Positions 8,272 to 15,335 of a stretch of 22,546 nucleotides of DNA are shown here, piece by piece. The notes under the pieces are model-generated. The model made no database searches and had not been told where the DNA came from. It saw only the letters and a list, made by a program, of their open reading frames with translations. The position numbers and the translations under genes were made by a program. Numbering within the stretch: position 1 is the first letter of the stretch; the number at the start of each line of letters is the position of its first letter. This stretch comes from Prevotella sp. CAG:732 (GTDB lineage Bacteria > Bacteroidota > Bacteroidia > Bacteroidales > Bacteroidaceae): positions 12,390 to 34,935 of the forward strand of contig FR893261.1 in the NCBI GenBank assembly GCA_000436035.1. The letters run 5' to 3'.

Positions 8272-9300
8272 TTATTTCTCCGTATAAAGCACTTGAATCA
8301 TCGTCTGTCCCACCGCCTTCATGGTGTTCTTGTCGAGATGAGCCATATCGTCACTCACGGTATGCCATGTAGGACCGAAGCTGCTCTGCTGGCAGTCGGG
8401 ATAATAGGCGATGACGTCAATCGTAGGAATCTTCGCCTTCTCGTTGACTGGGATGTGGTCGTCGGTAATCATGCCACCATCACTCTTAGGGAAGTAAGAG
8501 CCATAACCTGCCTGGCGAGCCGCCGACCATACCTTCTTGACGATCGCAGAAGCATACTGCTGTGACATGCCCTCACGATAGAATTTGGCTCCTTGTCCTC
8601 CTACCATGTCGAGGAGGATGCCATAGCGAGGGAAATAACCATCAGGCTTGTTCTCGCTCCAATATTGAGCACCCAGTGCCCAAGAATCTCCACTGTCTTG
8701 AACGTCAGACCACTGAGGTGTTCCCCAGTCCTCTGTATCAAAGCAGATGAAATCGACCCCGATGCTCGGATTGAGTTTCTTGTCTATCTGCAACTGGCGG
8801 GCGATTTCCAACATCACGGCGACACCACTCGCTCCATCGTTGGCCGCCATCACAGGCTTGTGCCAGTTGGTGCTATCTGGGTCGTTGTCAGCCCAAGGAC
8901 GACTGTCCCAGTGGGCACACAGCATGATGCGAGTCGTAGCCTTCGGATTGTAGTGGGCGATGATGTTGGTGTTCTTCAATACCGTTCCATCATATCCCTT
9001 CAAGTTAGCCTTCTGAGTTTCCACCTCGCAGCCGAATTGCTTAAACTTCTTCACAATCCACTCGCCACACTTATCATGTGCCTCGCTATTCATCGTGCGA
9101 GGACCGAAATCGCATTGCGCCTGACAGAATGCCAAGGCAGAATCTGCATTAAAGGCAGGACCCACAGGGTTCAACTTTTCCGCTTCCTCCACCTCTTCCG
9201 TCTCTGGCGAACTCGACGAGTGGGCGTTCTTATAGCTGATGCCGCCTGCCACAACTCCGGCAGCCACCACCAAGCCTAATATCATCTTCATTTTCTTCAT
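8272..9300 (-). CDS. type II glutaminyl-peptide cyclotransferase (M28-fold, metal-dependent)
   Basis: The product (342 residues from ATG 9300) has an N-terminal hydrophobic signal/anchor (MILGLVVAAGVVAGG) and an M28-type α/β domain, so it should act in the periplasm. Metal and catalytic positions of animal-type glutaminyl cyclase are all visible: CAHWDSRPWAD (129-137), Asp155 in AANDGASG, Glu190-Asp191 in FDTEDWG, Asp231 in LLDMVG, the DDHIP motif at 280-284, and His313 in TWHTVSDD. DDHIP and WHT match mammalian glutaminyl cyclase better than aminopeptidases. The enzyme converts N-terminal Gln of exported proteins to pyroglutamate, a modification common in Bacteroidota envelope proteins. An ATG at 9327 would add nine charged residues before the anchor and is less likely. 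It follows the dipeptidase-fusion gene by about 50 bp without a promoter, hence a probable operon. A plain M28 aminopeptidase is the alternative. Confidence 0.78.
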   Translation of the reverse strand: MKKMKMILGLVVAAGVVAGGISYKNAHSSSSPETEEVEEAEKLNPVGPAFNADSALAFCQAQCDFGPRTMNSEAHDKCGEWIVKKFKQFGCEVETQKANLKGYDGTVLKNTNIIAHYNPKATTRIMLCAHWDSRPWADNDPDSTNWHKPVMAANDGASGVAVMLEIARQLQIDKKLNPSIGVDFICFDTEDWGTPQWSDVQDSGDSWALGAQYWSENKPDGYFPRYGILLDMVGGQGAKFYREGMSQQYASAIVKKVWSAARQAGYGSYFPKSDGGMITDDHIPVNEKAKIPTIDVIAYYPDCQQSSFGPTWHTVSDDMAHLDKNTMKAVGQTMIQVLYTEK

Positions 9301-9352
9301 TTCTTTCTTTTTCTCGTTATAAAGCATTAGAATTCTTCACTCTTCACTTACC

Positions 9353-11098
9353 TTACCTCACGCTTTGCACTTGCGCCATTACTCTGAGCCAGTTGCCGCC
9401 CCAAATTTTGGCGATGTCTTGCTCGCTATACTTACGGCGAAGCAACTGGATGGTGAAGTTGATGAGCTCTGAGGAATCAGCTAGTCCACAGATGCCGCCA
9501 TCTCCATCAAAGTCGGTGCCGAGTCCCACATGGTCGATGCCCATCACATCGATGGCATGTTCCAGATGAGCGATAGCGTCCATGATGTCAGCCTCTCCCT
9601 CCTTCTTCAAGAATCCGTGATAGAGCGTGGTATGAGCTACGCCACCCTTGGCAGCAAGCGCACGCATCTGGTCATCAGTCAAGTTGCGAGGCACATCGCA
9701 AAGCAACTTGCTACTGCTATGGCTACACACGATAGGTTGACTGCTGATTTCCAGTGCATCGTAGAAACTCTTCTCACCTCCATGACTCAAATCTACCATG
9801 ATGCCGAGACGGTTCATCTCATGGATTACCTTTTCGCCAAAGCTGCTCACGCCATTGTGAGTGTTGCAGCCACGGGCGCTGTCGCAGATGTCGTTGTCGC
9901 CGTTGTGACAGAGCGTGATATAGACGATGCCTCGCTGGGCAAAGTGCTTCACATTGGCGATGTCATGCTCTAGGGCAAGACCATTCTCGATGCCGAGCAT
10001 GATGCTCTTCCTGCCATTGCGCTTGTCGTTGTAAAGGTCGGCAGGTGTACGAGCGATGCTCAGGTAACTGCTGTTCTTGCTCACGATGTCCTCTATCTTG
10101 TCGAAGATGAGGTCGGCATACTGAGCAGGTCCCTCCACATCAAAGGCGACCTTGCTACTGAAGGTCTCGCCTATCTTAGGCTGCGGCAAGTAAGCCACCA
10201 TCGTGGTAGCGTCTTGATGTCCATCAGTCATCTTATGCAAATCCACCAAGATGCGGGAATCTCGATGGTCGAAACGGATGCCCTGTGGGAAGAACATCGG
10301 GGTATCGCAGTGGGTGTCGAGGATGAGGATGCGCTTATGCAACTGCTTGGCCTCATAGAACTCGTTGGCTTGTCCCACAAGCCACTGGAATATCTTAAGC
10401 CCCTCATCTTCCAACCACTCCGGATGCCATTGCACGCCGAGGATGGATTTATATTCGCTACTCTCCACCGCCTCGATGATGCCATCGGAAGACTTGGCGA
10501 TGGTACGCAACTTCTTGCCCGGTACGCTCACTGCCTGGTGATGGAAAGAGTTGACAAATATCTTCTCCTGCTTATATATATTAAATAAGGTGGAATCCTT
10601 CACGATTTGCACGCTGTGGGTGGGTTCCTCACGATCGGCATCTTGCGAGTGCTTTACCTCTTGGTGGATATCTTGCTCCACCTTTCCACCCAAGGCGATT
10701 GCCAAGGTCTGGATGCCACGGCAGATGCCCAGCATCGGAATCTGGCGGTTGTATGCCAAACGAACGAGCAAGAACTCTGCTAGGTCACGCTCACGGTTGA
10801 TGTTGTGCAGGCGTGGCGAAGGCTCCTCGCCCATCCAGAGAGGATTGTGGTCGCCGCCTCCCGAAAGAATCAGTCCATCGAGATGCTGGAGCGTATTGAT
10901 GATAACATCAGTATCTGCCACAGGAGGGATGATGACGGGGGTACCGCCAGCTGCAATCACTTGTTTATAATATCGGTCACGAAGGGTGGCATCTACCCCC
11001 TCATAGTTGGCAGAGATGCCGATGATGGGTTGGTGCTGTACTTCGGGAAAAACAGAATAGACACCTTTGAGGTGTGAGTCCAAATCAAATGTTTCCAT
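9353..11098 (-). CDS. fusion of C26-type glutamine amidotransferase/γ-glutamyl hydrolase with M19 membrane-dipeptidase-like domain
   Basis: This single 581-residue frame has two complete hydrolase domains and no signal peptide. Residues 23-245 form a class I glutamine amidotransferase-like domain of the PuuD/C26 type: GGGDHNP, nucleophile Cys126 in GICRGIQ, FHHQAV, and His225/Glu227 in GVQWHPEW. Residues 256-581 form an M19 (renal dipeptidase) domain with each metal ligand in place: His263-x-Asp265, Glu371, His439 in DLSHGG and His460 in SHSS, the catalytic Asp529 in GTDFDG, and the C-terminal GGNWLRV. The first domain probably cleaves a γ-glutamyl amide and the second a dipeptide, so the two could act in sequence on γ-glutamyl peptides, as in glutathione breakdown; this is inference. 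The absence of a signal suggests a cytoplasmic protein. It heads a probable operon with the glutaminyl cyclase gene. No consensus promoter was found between it and the lrp terminator. Confidence 0.9.
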   Translation of the reverse strand: METFDLDSHLKGVYSVFPEVQHQPIIGISANYEGVDATLRDRYYKQVIAAGGTPVIIPPVADTDVIINTLQHLDGLILSGGGDHNPLWMGEEPSPRLHNINRERDLAEFLLVRLAYNRQIPMLGICRGIQTLAIALGGKVEQDIHQEVKHSQDADREEPTHSVQIVKDSTLFNIYKQEKIFVNSFHHQAVSVPGKKLRTIAKSSDGIIEAVESSEYKSILGVQWHPEWLEDEGLKIFQWLVGQANEFYEAKQLHKRILILDTHCDTPMFFPQGIRFDHRDSRILVDLHKMTDGHQDATTMVAYLPQPKIGETFSSKVAFDVEGPAQYADLIFDKIEDIVSKNSSYLSIARTPADLYNDKRNGRKSIMLGIENGLALEHDIANVKHFAQRGIVYITLCHNGDNDICDSARGCNTHNGVSSFGEKVIHEMNRLGIMVDLSHGGEKSFYDALEISSQPIVCSHSSSKLLCDVPRNLTDDQMRALAAKGGVAHTTLYHGFLKKEGEADIMDAIAHLEHAIDVMGIDHVGLGTDFDGDGGICGLADSSELINFTIQLLRRKYSEQDIAKIWGGNWLRVMAQVQSVR

Positions 11099-11179
11099 TT
11101 GCTTACCTTATTAATATATATATGTAGAAGTTCTAAAATGACATGGCTAAAGAAACTCCAAGAGTATCCAACAAAAAAA

Positions 11180-11203
11180 ATGGGATGCTTGTAGGCATCC
11201 CAT
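11180..11203 (-). terminator. Rho-independent terminator of the Lrp-family gene
   Basis: A 9-bp stem (ATGGGATGC at 11180-11188 with GCATCCCAT at 11195-11203) and 6-nt loop lie 10 bp past the stop codon. On the minus strand the stem runs into a tract of eight T residues. It isolates the regulator gene from the dipeptidase-fusion gene. Confidence 0.9.
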
Positions 11204-11213
11204 CATTTTCATA

Positions 11214-11681
11214 TTATTCTTCTTCCAAAATAACAGGAATCTCACGCTTGATACTCTGCTCCAGCGAGATGAGGGTCTCGGTGGAAACCACGCCTGGGAT
11301 GGCTTGCAACTTATTGTTGAGCAAGTCCATGAGCTGCTCGTTGTCACGGGCATAGAGTTTGATGAGCATGGTGTAAGAACCAGTGGTGAAGTGGCATTCC
11401 ACAATTTCAGGAATGTTCTGCAATCGCTCCACCACTTTCTTGTACATGTTGCCACGCTCCAAGTTCAATCCCACGTATGTACAAGTAGAGTAACCCAAGC
11501 TCTTAGGGTTGACATCGAATCCACTACCAGTGATGAAACCAGCTTCCATCAGATGCTGAACTCGCTGGTGAATGGCTGCACGAGAGACACCACACTCTGC
11601 CGCTACGTCCTTGAAAGGGATGCGGGCATTCTTTGACAAGATACCCAAGATCTTTCTGTCAAGATTGTCTATTTTCTCCAT
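11214..11681 (-). CDS. Lrp/AsnC family transcriptional regulator
   Basis: This 155-residue protein has the standard family length and layout. A winged helix-turn-helix spans about 4-60 (LDRKILGILSKNARIPFKDV, then CGVSRAAIHQRVQHLMEAGFI). A RAM/ligand-sensing αβ domain spans about 65-150, with the typical EIVECHFTTGSYTMLIKLYARD segment that forms the oligomer and amino-acid pocket. Such proteins are DNA-binding dimers or octamers that respond to amino acids and usually control amino-acid metabolism or transport, and often their own gene. It is a single-gene unit: its own promoter lies at 11735-11765 and a strong terminator follows. Its neighbour encodes a dipeptide-cleaving enzyme, which makes a link to peptide or amino-acid supply plausible but unproven. 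Confidence 0.93.
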   Translation of the reverse strand: MEKIDNLDRKILGILSKNARIPFKDVAAECGVSRAAIHQRVQHLMEAGFITGSGFDVNPKSLGYSTCTYVGLNLERGNMYKKVVERLQNIPEIVECHFTTGSYTMLIKLYARDNEQLMDLLNNKLQAIPGVVSTETLISLEQSIKREIPVILEEE

Positions 11682-11734
11682 TTCTTTTGTTTTATGTTAT
11701 TGTATCTTTGATGGTATTATCTTATACCAAATAG

Positions 11735-11765
11735 CAAAATTAAGAAAAAGAATTGATACTAACAA
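11735..11765 (-). promoter_or_regulatory. promoter of the Lrp-family gene
   Basis: On the minus strand TTG (11765-11763), a 20-bp spacer and TAATTTTG (11742-11735) match the Bacteroidota housekeeping promoter. The predicted start gives a leader of about 50 nt before ATG 11681. The -33 TTG lies at the foot of the neighbouring terminator stem. Confidence 0.65.
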
Positions 11766-11805
11766 CAAAAAGCACGAAAATTTTGTATTTTTCGTGCTTT
11801 TTGTT
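11764..11805 (-). terminator. terminator of the FKBP gene cluster
   Basis: A perfect 17-bp stem (11764-11780 with 11789-11805; core AAAAAGCACGAAAA / TTTTCGTGCTTTTT) with an 8-nt loop lies 52 bp after the last FKBP stop codon. The 3' side of the stem on the minus strand is T-rich (GTGCTTTTTGTTGTTAG). Because both flanks are A/T tracts it could work in both directions. Confidence 0.8.
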
Positions 11806-11857
11806 AGTTTTTGTTCTCTTTTTAACCAAAAGAGATAGATTTTCCCTACTTTCTTTT

Positions 11858-12832
11858 TTACTTTCTTCTCTTTCTAGAAGCCTTCTTGGCAGGAGCTTTC
11901 TTGGCTGTTGTATTAGCCTTCACGCTCTTAGCCTCAGCAGAAGCAGCCTCCTCCTTGGCAGGTGCCTTCACCTCTGGCTTGACAATGCTTACCAATTCGA
12001 GGTCAAAGACCAATGTTGAGTATGGAGGAATCTGACCAGCCTGGCGAGCGCCATATGCCAACTCCTGTGGGATGTAGAGTTGCCACTTGCTACCTACAGG
12101 CATCGTGGTCAAAGCCTCGGTCCAACCCTTGATCAAGTTGCCTGCCTTAAACTTATCAGACTTAACGCCATGCTTCTTGGTAGAATCGAACACGGTGCCA
12201 TCTATCAAGCGACCCTCGTAGATAACCTCCACCTCATCGCTCTTCTGAGGCACCTCACCTGTACCCTCTGTAATCACCTTGTACTGCAAGCCGCTAGGCA
12301 ATACCTTCACACCTGGCTTCTTGGCATTCTCGGCGAGGAACTTCTCGCCAGCACCAGCCAAAGCCTCCTTCTGGAAATTCTCGGCAGTCTTAGGAGTAAA
12401 GAAAGTAGTGTCGCTAGCCAATGCTGCCATGAAACCCTCCTGGAAGAGAGCGTGGCTGATAGAGTCGTTGGCACTCTTCAGTTCCTCCTTGGTACCAGGA
12501 TAGACACGCTTCTCCACCAACTTGGCAATCTCCATACCAGCAGAGTAAGCGATGGTCTGAGGATTCACGCCCATAGCGAGCGCATCCTTGTAACCACGGA
12601 TGAAGTTCTCCATGTAGGTGGTATCCACCTGATAGCTCTGCTGAACATAGTTGATCAATCCACGAGTGGCATTGACACCAGCAGCATAGCTCAAAGAATC
12701 GGCTGACGTTTTCAACTCAACAAGGGCAACTGCCTTCTTGTCCTTGTTCTTATCCTTCTTGTTTGCAGCACCCACTGTAAACAAAGAAGCACTCGCCACG
12801 AGGACGAGTGCTATCATTATCATTTTCTTCAT
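11858..12832 (-). CDS. exported FKBP-type peptidyl-prolyl isomerase with lysine/alanine-rich tail
   Basis: The protein has 324 residues. Residues 1-23 are a signal peptide ending VGAA, with no lipobox Cys, so it is probably periplasmic. An FKBP_N-type helical dimerisation domain spans about 42-175 (SLSYAAGVNATRGL) and an FKBP_C catalytic domain about 198-284. The latter holds the usual pocket residues Tyr205, Phe215-Asp216, Phe228, Ile234, Trp237, Tyr260 and Phe276; the Val-Ile pair is Leu-Ile here. This resembles FkpA/Mip, which catalyse prolyl isomerisation and act as chaperones on outer-membrane and secreted proteins. The unusual part is residues 285-324, an Ala/Lys/Glu-rich extension ending KKAPAKKASRKRRK, like histone H1 tails. 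It is the last gene of a three-FKBP cluster, 39 bp after the previous one, and is followed by a terminator. Confidence 0.92.
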   Translation of the reverse strand: MKKMIMIALVLVASASLFTVGAANKKDKNKDKKAVALVELKTSADSLSYAAGVNATRGLINYVQQSYQVDTTYMENFIRGYKDALAMGVNPQTIAYSAGMEIAKLVEKRVYPGTKEELKSANDSISHALFQEGFMAALASDTTFFTPKTAENFQKEALAGAGEKFLAENAKKPGVKVLPSGLQYKVITEGTGEVPQKSDEVEVIYEGRLIDGTVFDSTKKHGVKSDKFKAGNLIKGWTEALTTMPVGSKWQLYIPQELAYGARQAGQIPPYSTLVFDLELVSIVKPEVKAPAKEEAASAEAKSVKANTTAKKAPAKKASRKRRK

Positions 12833-12871
12833 TTTTATCTAAGTCCTCTTATATCTGAGCTCCCACAAAAA

Positions 12872-13747
12872 TTACTTGTCACCTATAGAAAGCAACTCAA
12901 TCTTGAAAATCAAGACAGAGAATGGCTTAATCTGACCCTGGTTGCGCTCACCATAAGCCAACTCCTGAGGGATGTAAACCTCCCAAACAGAACCTACTGG
13001 CATGTGAACCAAAGCCTCAGTCCAACCCTTGATCACCTGGTTAGCACGGAGAGAGATAGGCTCGCCACGCTTGTAAGAAGAGTCGAATACCTTACCATCG
13101 ATGGTCTTGCCCTCATAGTTTACCTTCACCATAGAAGTATCCTTTGGCATAGCGCCGTTGCCTTCCTTGATCACCTTGTACTGAACGCCTGAACGAAGAG
13201 TGACAACTCCTGGCTTCTTCTTATTGGCTGCGAGGAACTGCTCACCAGCCTTCTTGTTAGGACCATACTGCTTCTCCATCTCCTTAGACTTGATGGCAGT
13301 CATCTTGACCTGAACGAGCTGACCAGCCTGCTCCATAGTCATCAAACCCTTCTTGCCAGTAGTATTGCTAACGAAACCAGCCATGAAGTTCTTCAAAGAG
13401 ATAGTCTTGGTAGAGTCCTCACCAAATACCTCGTGGTTGATACCCTTTACCATCTGGTTAGAAATCTGCTGACCGATCTGAATACCAGCATAGTAAGCAG
13501 CCTTCTTCTTGTCGTCACCAGCATTGGCACCGTCGTTGAGGCCCTTGATGAAGGCATCCATATAAGTTGTATCCACGCCCATACGCTCTACCAAGAACTC
13601 TGTCAAGCCCTGAGACTGAGTGATACCCATGGCATAGCTCAATGTGTCGATGTCATTCTTAAGATCTGCCTTTGGGGTAGAATTGCCACAGCCTACGAAA
13701 GCTGCAGAAGCGAAAGCCAACATGGCTCCGAAAATAATCTTTTTCAT
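12872..13747 (-). CDS. FKBP-type peptidyl-prolyl isomerase lipoprotein
   Basis: The protein has 291 residues with a lipoprotein signal and lipobox FVGC (Cys20), followed by GNSTPKADLKND. It is therefore lipid-anchored, in the periplasm or the outer membrane. The N-terminal helical FKBP_N region (DTLSYAMGITQSQGL at about 35-49, then AGIQIGQQISNQM) is followed by an FKBP_C domain at about 203-288 with VNYEGKTIDGKVFDSSY, QVIKGWTEAL and YIPQELAYGERNQGQIKPFS. The pocket residues Tyr, Phe-Asp, Val-Ile, Trp, Tyr and Phe are kept. Expected role: prolyl isomerisation and chaperoning of envelope proteins, like FkpA or Mip. It lies between two paralogues, 64 bp after the first and 39 bp before the third, without a recognisable promoter or terminator in between. 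Confidence 0.93.
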   Translation of the reverse strand: MKKIIFGAMLAFASAAFVGCGNSTPKADLKNDIDTLSYAMGITQSQGLTEFLVERMGVDTTYMDAFIKGLNDGANAGDDKKKAAYYAGIQIGQQISNQMVKGINHEVFGEDSTKTISLKNFMAGFVSNTTGKKGLMTMEQAGQLVQVKMTAIKSKEMEKQYGPNKKAGEQFLAANKKKPGVVTLRSGVQYKVIKEGNGAMPKDTSMVKVNYEGKTIDGKVFDSSYKRGEPISLRANQVIKGWTEALVHMPVGSVWEVYIPQELAYGERNQGQIKPFSVLIFKIELLSIGDK

Positions 13748-13811
13748 TTTTGCTTATTGTTTTAATTCTTTGTTCTAGATTGATACAAATGATAGCCTGC
13801 GACGAGAGGGA

Positions 13812-14414
13812 TTACTTGACAGCAACCAACTCTACGTCGAAAATCAAAGCTGAGAATGGAGGGATGGCTGCACCTGCGCCACGCTCGCCATAACCCAACT
13901 GGTAAGGGATGAAGAAGCGATACTTAGCACCCTCGGTCATCAACTGAAGACCCTCTGTCCAACCAGCGATTACCTGGTTCAATGGGAATGTAGCTGTCTG
14001 ACCACGGTCGTAAGAGCTATCAAACTTAGTACCGTCGATGAGAGTACCCTCGTAGTGGCACTCCACCTGGTCGGTAGCCTTAGGAGCCTTGCCATTGCCC
14101 TCACGCAACACCTGATATTGCAAACCACTCTTGGTGGTGATGATGCCTTCCTTCTTACCATTCTCTGCGAGGAACTTCTCGCCAGCCTCCTTGGCTACCT
14201 TGCCCTTCTCGGCAGCAGCAGCCTGAGCCTTAGCCTCTTGCTCTGCGAAGAAATTCTGTACCAACTCTTGTGCCTCTTGCTCGCTCATCTGCAACTTGCC
14301 TGCGATGGCATCCTTCACAGCCTGTGCGAAATCGTCGATGTTCAAACTTTCAGCTCCCATAGAAGCCAACTGGCGACCGATACCGATGCCAAGAGCGTAA
14401 CTTACCTTATTCAT
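13812..14414 (-). CDS. FKBP-type peptidyl-prolyl isomerase, cytoplasmic (FklB-like)
   Basis: The 200 residues start MNKVSYALGIGIGRQL, so the FKBP_N dimerisation region begins at once and there is no signal peptide. That places it in the cytoplasm, like E. coli FklB. A Glu/Ala-rich helix at about 52-90 (EQEAQELVQNFFAEQEAKAQ) joins to the FKBP_C domain at about 114-199. That domain has CHYEGTLIDGTKFDSSYDRG, QVIAGWTEGL and YGERGAGAAIPPFS, with all canonical pocket residues present (Tyr, Phe-Asp, Phe, Val-Ile, Trp, Tyr, Phe), so it should be active. It is the first gene of the FKBP cluster. A good promoter lies at 14471-14500, about 50 nt upstream of the start after the expected initiation site. 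Confidence 0.93.
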   Translation of the reverse strand: MNKVSYALGIGIGRQLASMGAESLNIDDFAQAVKDAIAGKLQMSEQEAQELVQNFFAEQEAKAQAAAAEKGKVAKEAGEKFLAENGKKEGIITTKSGLQYQVLREGNGKAPKATDQVECHYEGTLIDGTKFDSSYDRGQTATFPLNQVIAGWTEGLQLMTEGAKYRFFIPYQLGYGERGAGAAIPPFSALIFDVELVAVK

Positions 14415-14470
14415 AAAATCTATTTATACTTTTTTGATTAATAATCTAACAAAATGTCTTAAAACGTGTG

Positions 14471-14500
14471 CAAAGATACGACAAATCGGGCGAAGAACAA
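14471..14500 (-). promoter_or_regulatory. promoter of the FKBP gene cluster
   Basis: On the minus strand TTG (14500-14498), a 19-bp spacer and TATCTTTG (14478-14471) match the Bacteroidota consensus TTG-N19-TAnnTTTG exactly. It points at the FKBP gene starting at 14414. Confidence 0.8.
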
Positions 14501-14520
14501 AATTATTTGGGCAGATAACG

Positions 14521-14550
14521 TTGCTATTTGCGGAAAAATTACTATTTTTG
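14521..14550 (+). promoter_or_regulatory. promoter of the sirtuin gene
   Basis: TTG (14521-14523), a 19-bp spacer and TATTTTTG (14543-14550) match the Bacteroidota consensus. The expected start gives a leader of about 65-70 nt before ATG 14626. It lies back to back with the FKBP promoter, with 20 bp between the two -33 elements. Confidence 0.75.
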
Positions 14551-14625
14551 TGCATTCTTAATAGTAAGAAGATTGTTTCTTTTAGAAAAAGAAGCGAGAA
14601 AGTTATCAATCAAACCATGATAATT

Positions 14626-15330
14626 ATGAAGAAACTTGTATTTTTGACCGGTGCCGGCATGTCGGTGGAAAGTGGATTTAAGACTTTCCGTGGCAACGAC
14701 GGTTTGTGGGAGAACTACCCTGTGGAGCAGATAGCCACCCACGAGGGATGGGAAGCCGACCCTACCCTAGTAACCAACTTCTACAATATGTTGCGCCACA
14801 AGCTCTATGCCGCCCAACCGAACGAGGGGCATAAGCTCGTCAAGGAACTGGAGAAAGATTTCGAGGTGACCGTCATCACCCAGAACGTAGATAACTTGCA
14901 CGAGAAGGCTGGTTCCAAGAACGTCATCCACCTGCACGGCGAGCTCTCCAAGGTTTGTTCTTCCGACAATCCTTACGACTATCGCTACATTAAGGAGTTG
15001 CCAGAGGATAATTGCGAGGTGGAGCCTGGCACCAAGGCAGGCGATGGCAGTCTCTTGCGCCCCTTCATCGTCTTCTTCGGCGAGAATGTTCCGATGATAG
15101 AACCTGCTGCCGAGGCGGTGCAGAATGCTGACATTTTCGTCATCATCGGCACCTCCCTCAACGTCTATCCTGCCGCCGGCTTGATTTCCTACACCAAGCC
15201 CCACATCCCTATCTACCTGATAGACCCAGGAGCCGTCAACACCAATGGGTACTATCAGATAAAACACATCATGAAGGGTGCTTCTGAGGGAATGAAGGAA
15301 CTGACCGAGATATTGGAGAAGGAGAAATAA
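14626..15330 (+). CDS. cobB: SIR2-family NAD-dependent protein deacylase (CobB-like)
   Basis: From ATG 14626 the protein has 234 residues, the usual length of bacterial CobB. The frame is open further upstream, but the promoter at 14521-14550 and the family start MKKLVFLTGAG support this start; ATG 14617 (three codons earlier) is also possible. The NAD-binding GAGMSVESGFKTFRG (9-23), TQNVDNLHEKAGS (85-97), catalytic His104 in LHGEL, and GTSLNVYPAAG (175-185) are all present. It should remove acyl groups from lysines in cytoplasmic enzymes using NAD. Two departures: the zinc module has only Cys111 and Cys130 rather than four Cys, and in FYNMLR (52-57) Tyr53 is kept but Leu56 stands where E. 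coli CobB has Arg95, which binds succinyl groups. It converges on the phosphate transporter gene with 5 bp between the stops. Confidence 0.93.
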   Translation: MKKLVFLTGAGMSVESGFKTFRGNDGLWENYPVEQIATHEGWEADPTLVTNFYNMLRHKLYAAQPNEGHKLVKELEKDFEVTVITQNVDNLHEKAGSKNVIHLHGELSKVCSSDNPYDYRYIKELPEDNCEVEPGTKAGDGSLLRPFIVFFGENVPMIEPAAEAVQNADIFVIIGTSLNVYPAAGLISYTKPHIPIYLIDPGAVNTNGYYQIKHIMKGASEGMKELTEILEKEK

Positions 15331-15335
15331 AAACC

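Noticed and set aside
9328..9352. Promoter between the dipeptidase fusion and glutaminyl cyclase genes
   Set aside because: No TAnnTTTG-like element on the minus strand; the short gap fits co-transcription.
14434..14625. Possible 64-residue N-terminal extension of the sirtuin
   Set aside because: It would begin upstream of the predicted promoter and run across both promoters; the family normally starts at the MKKLVFLTGAG segment.
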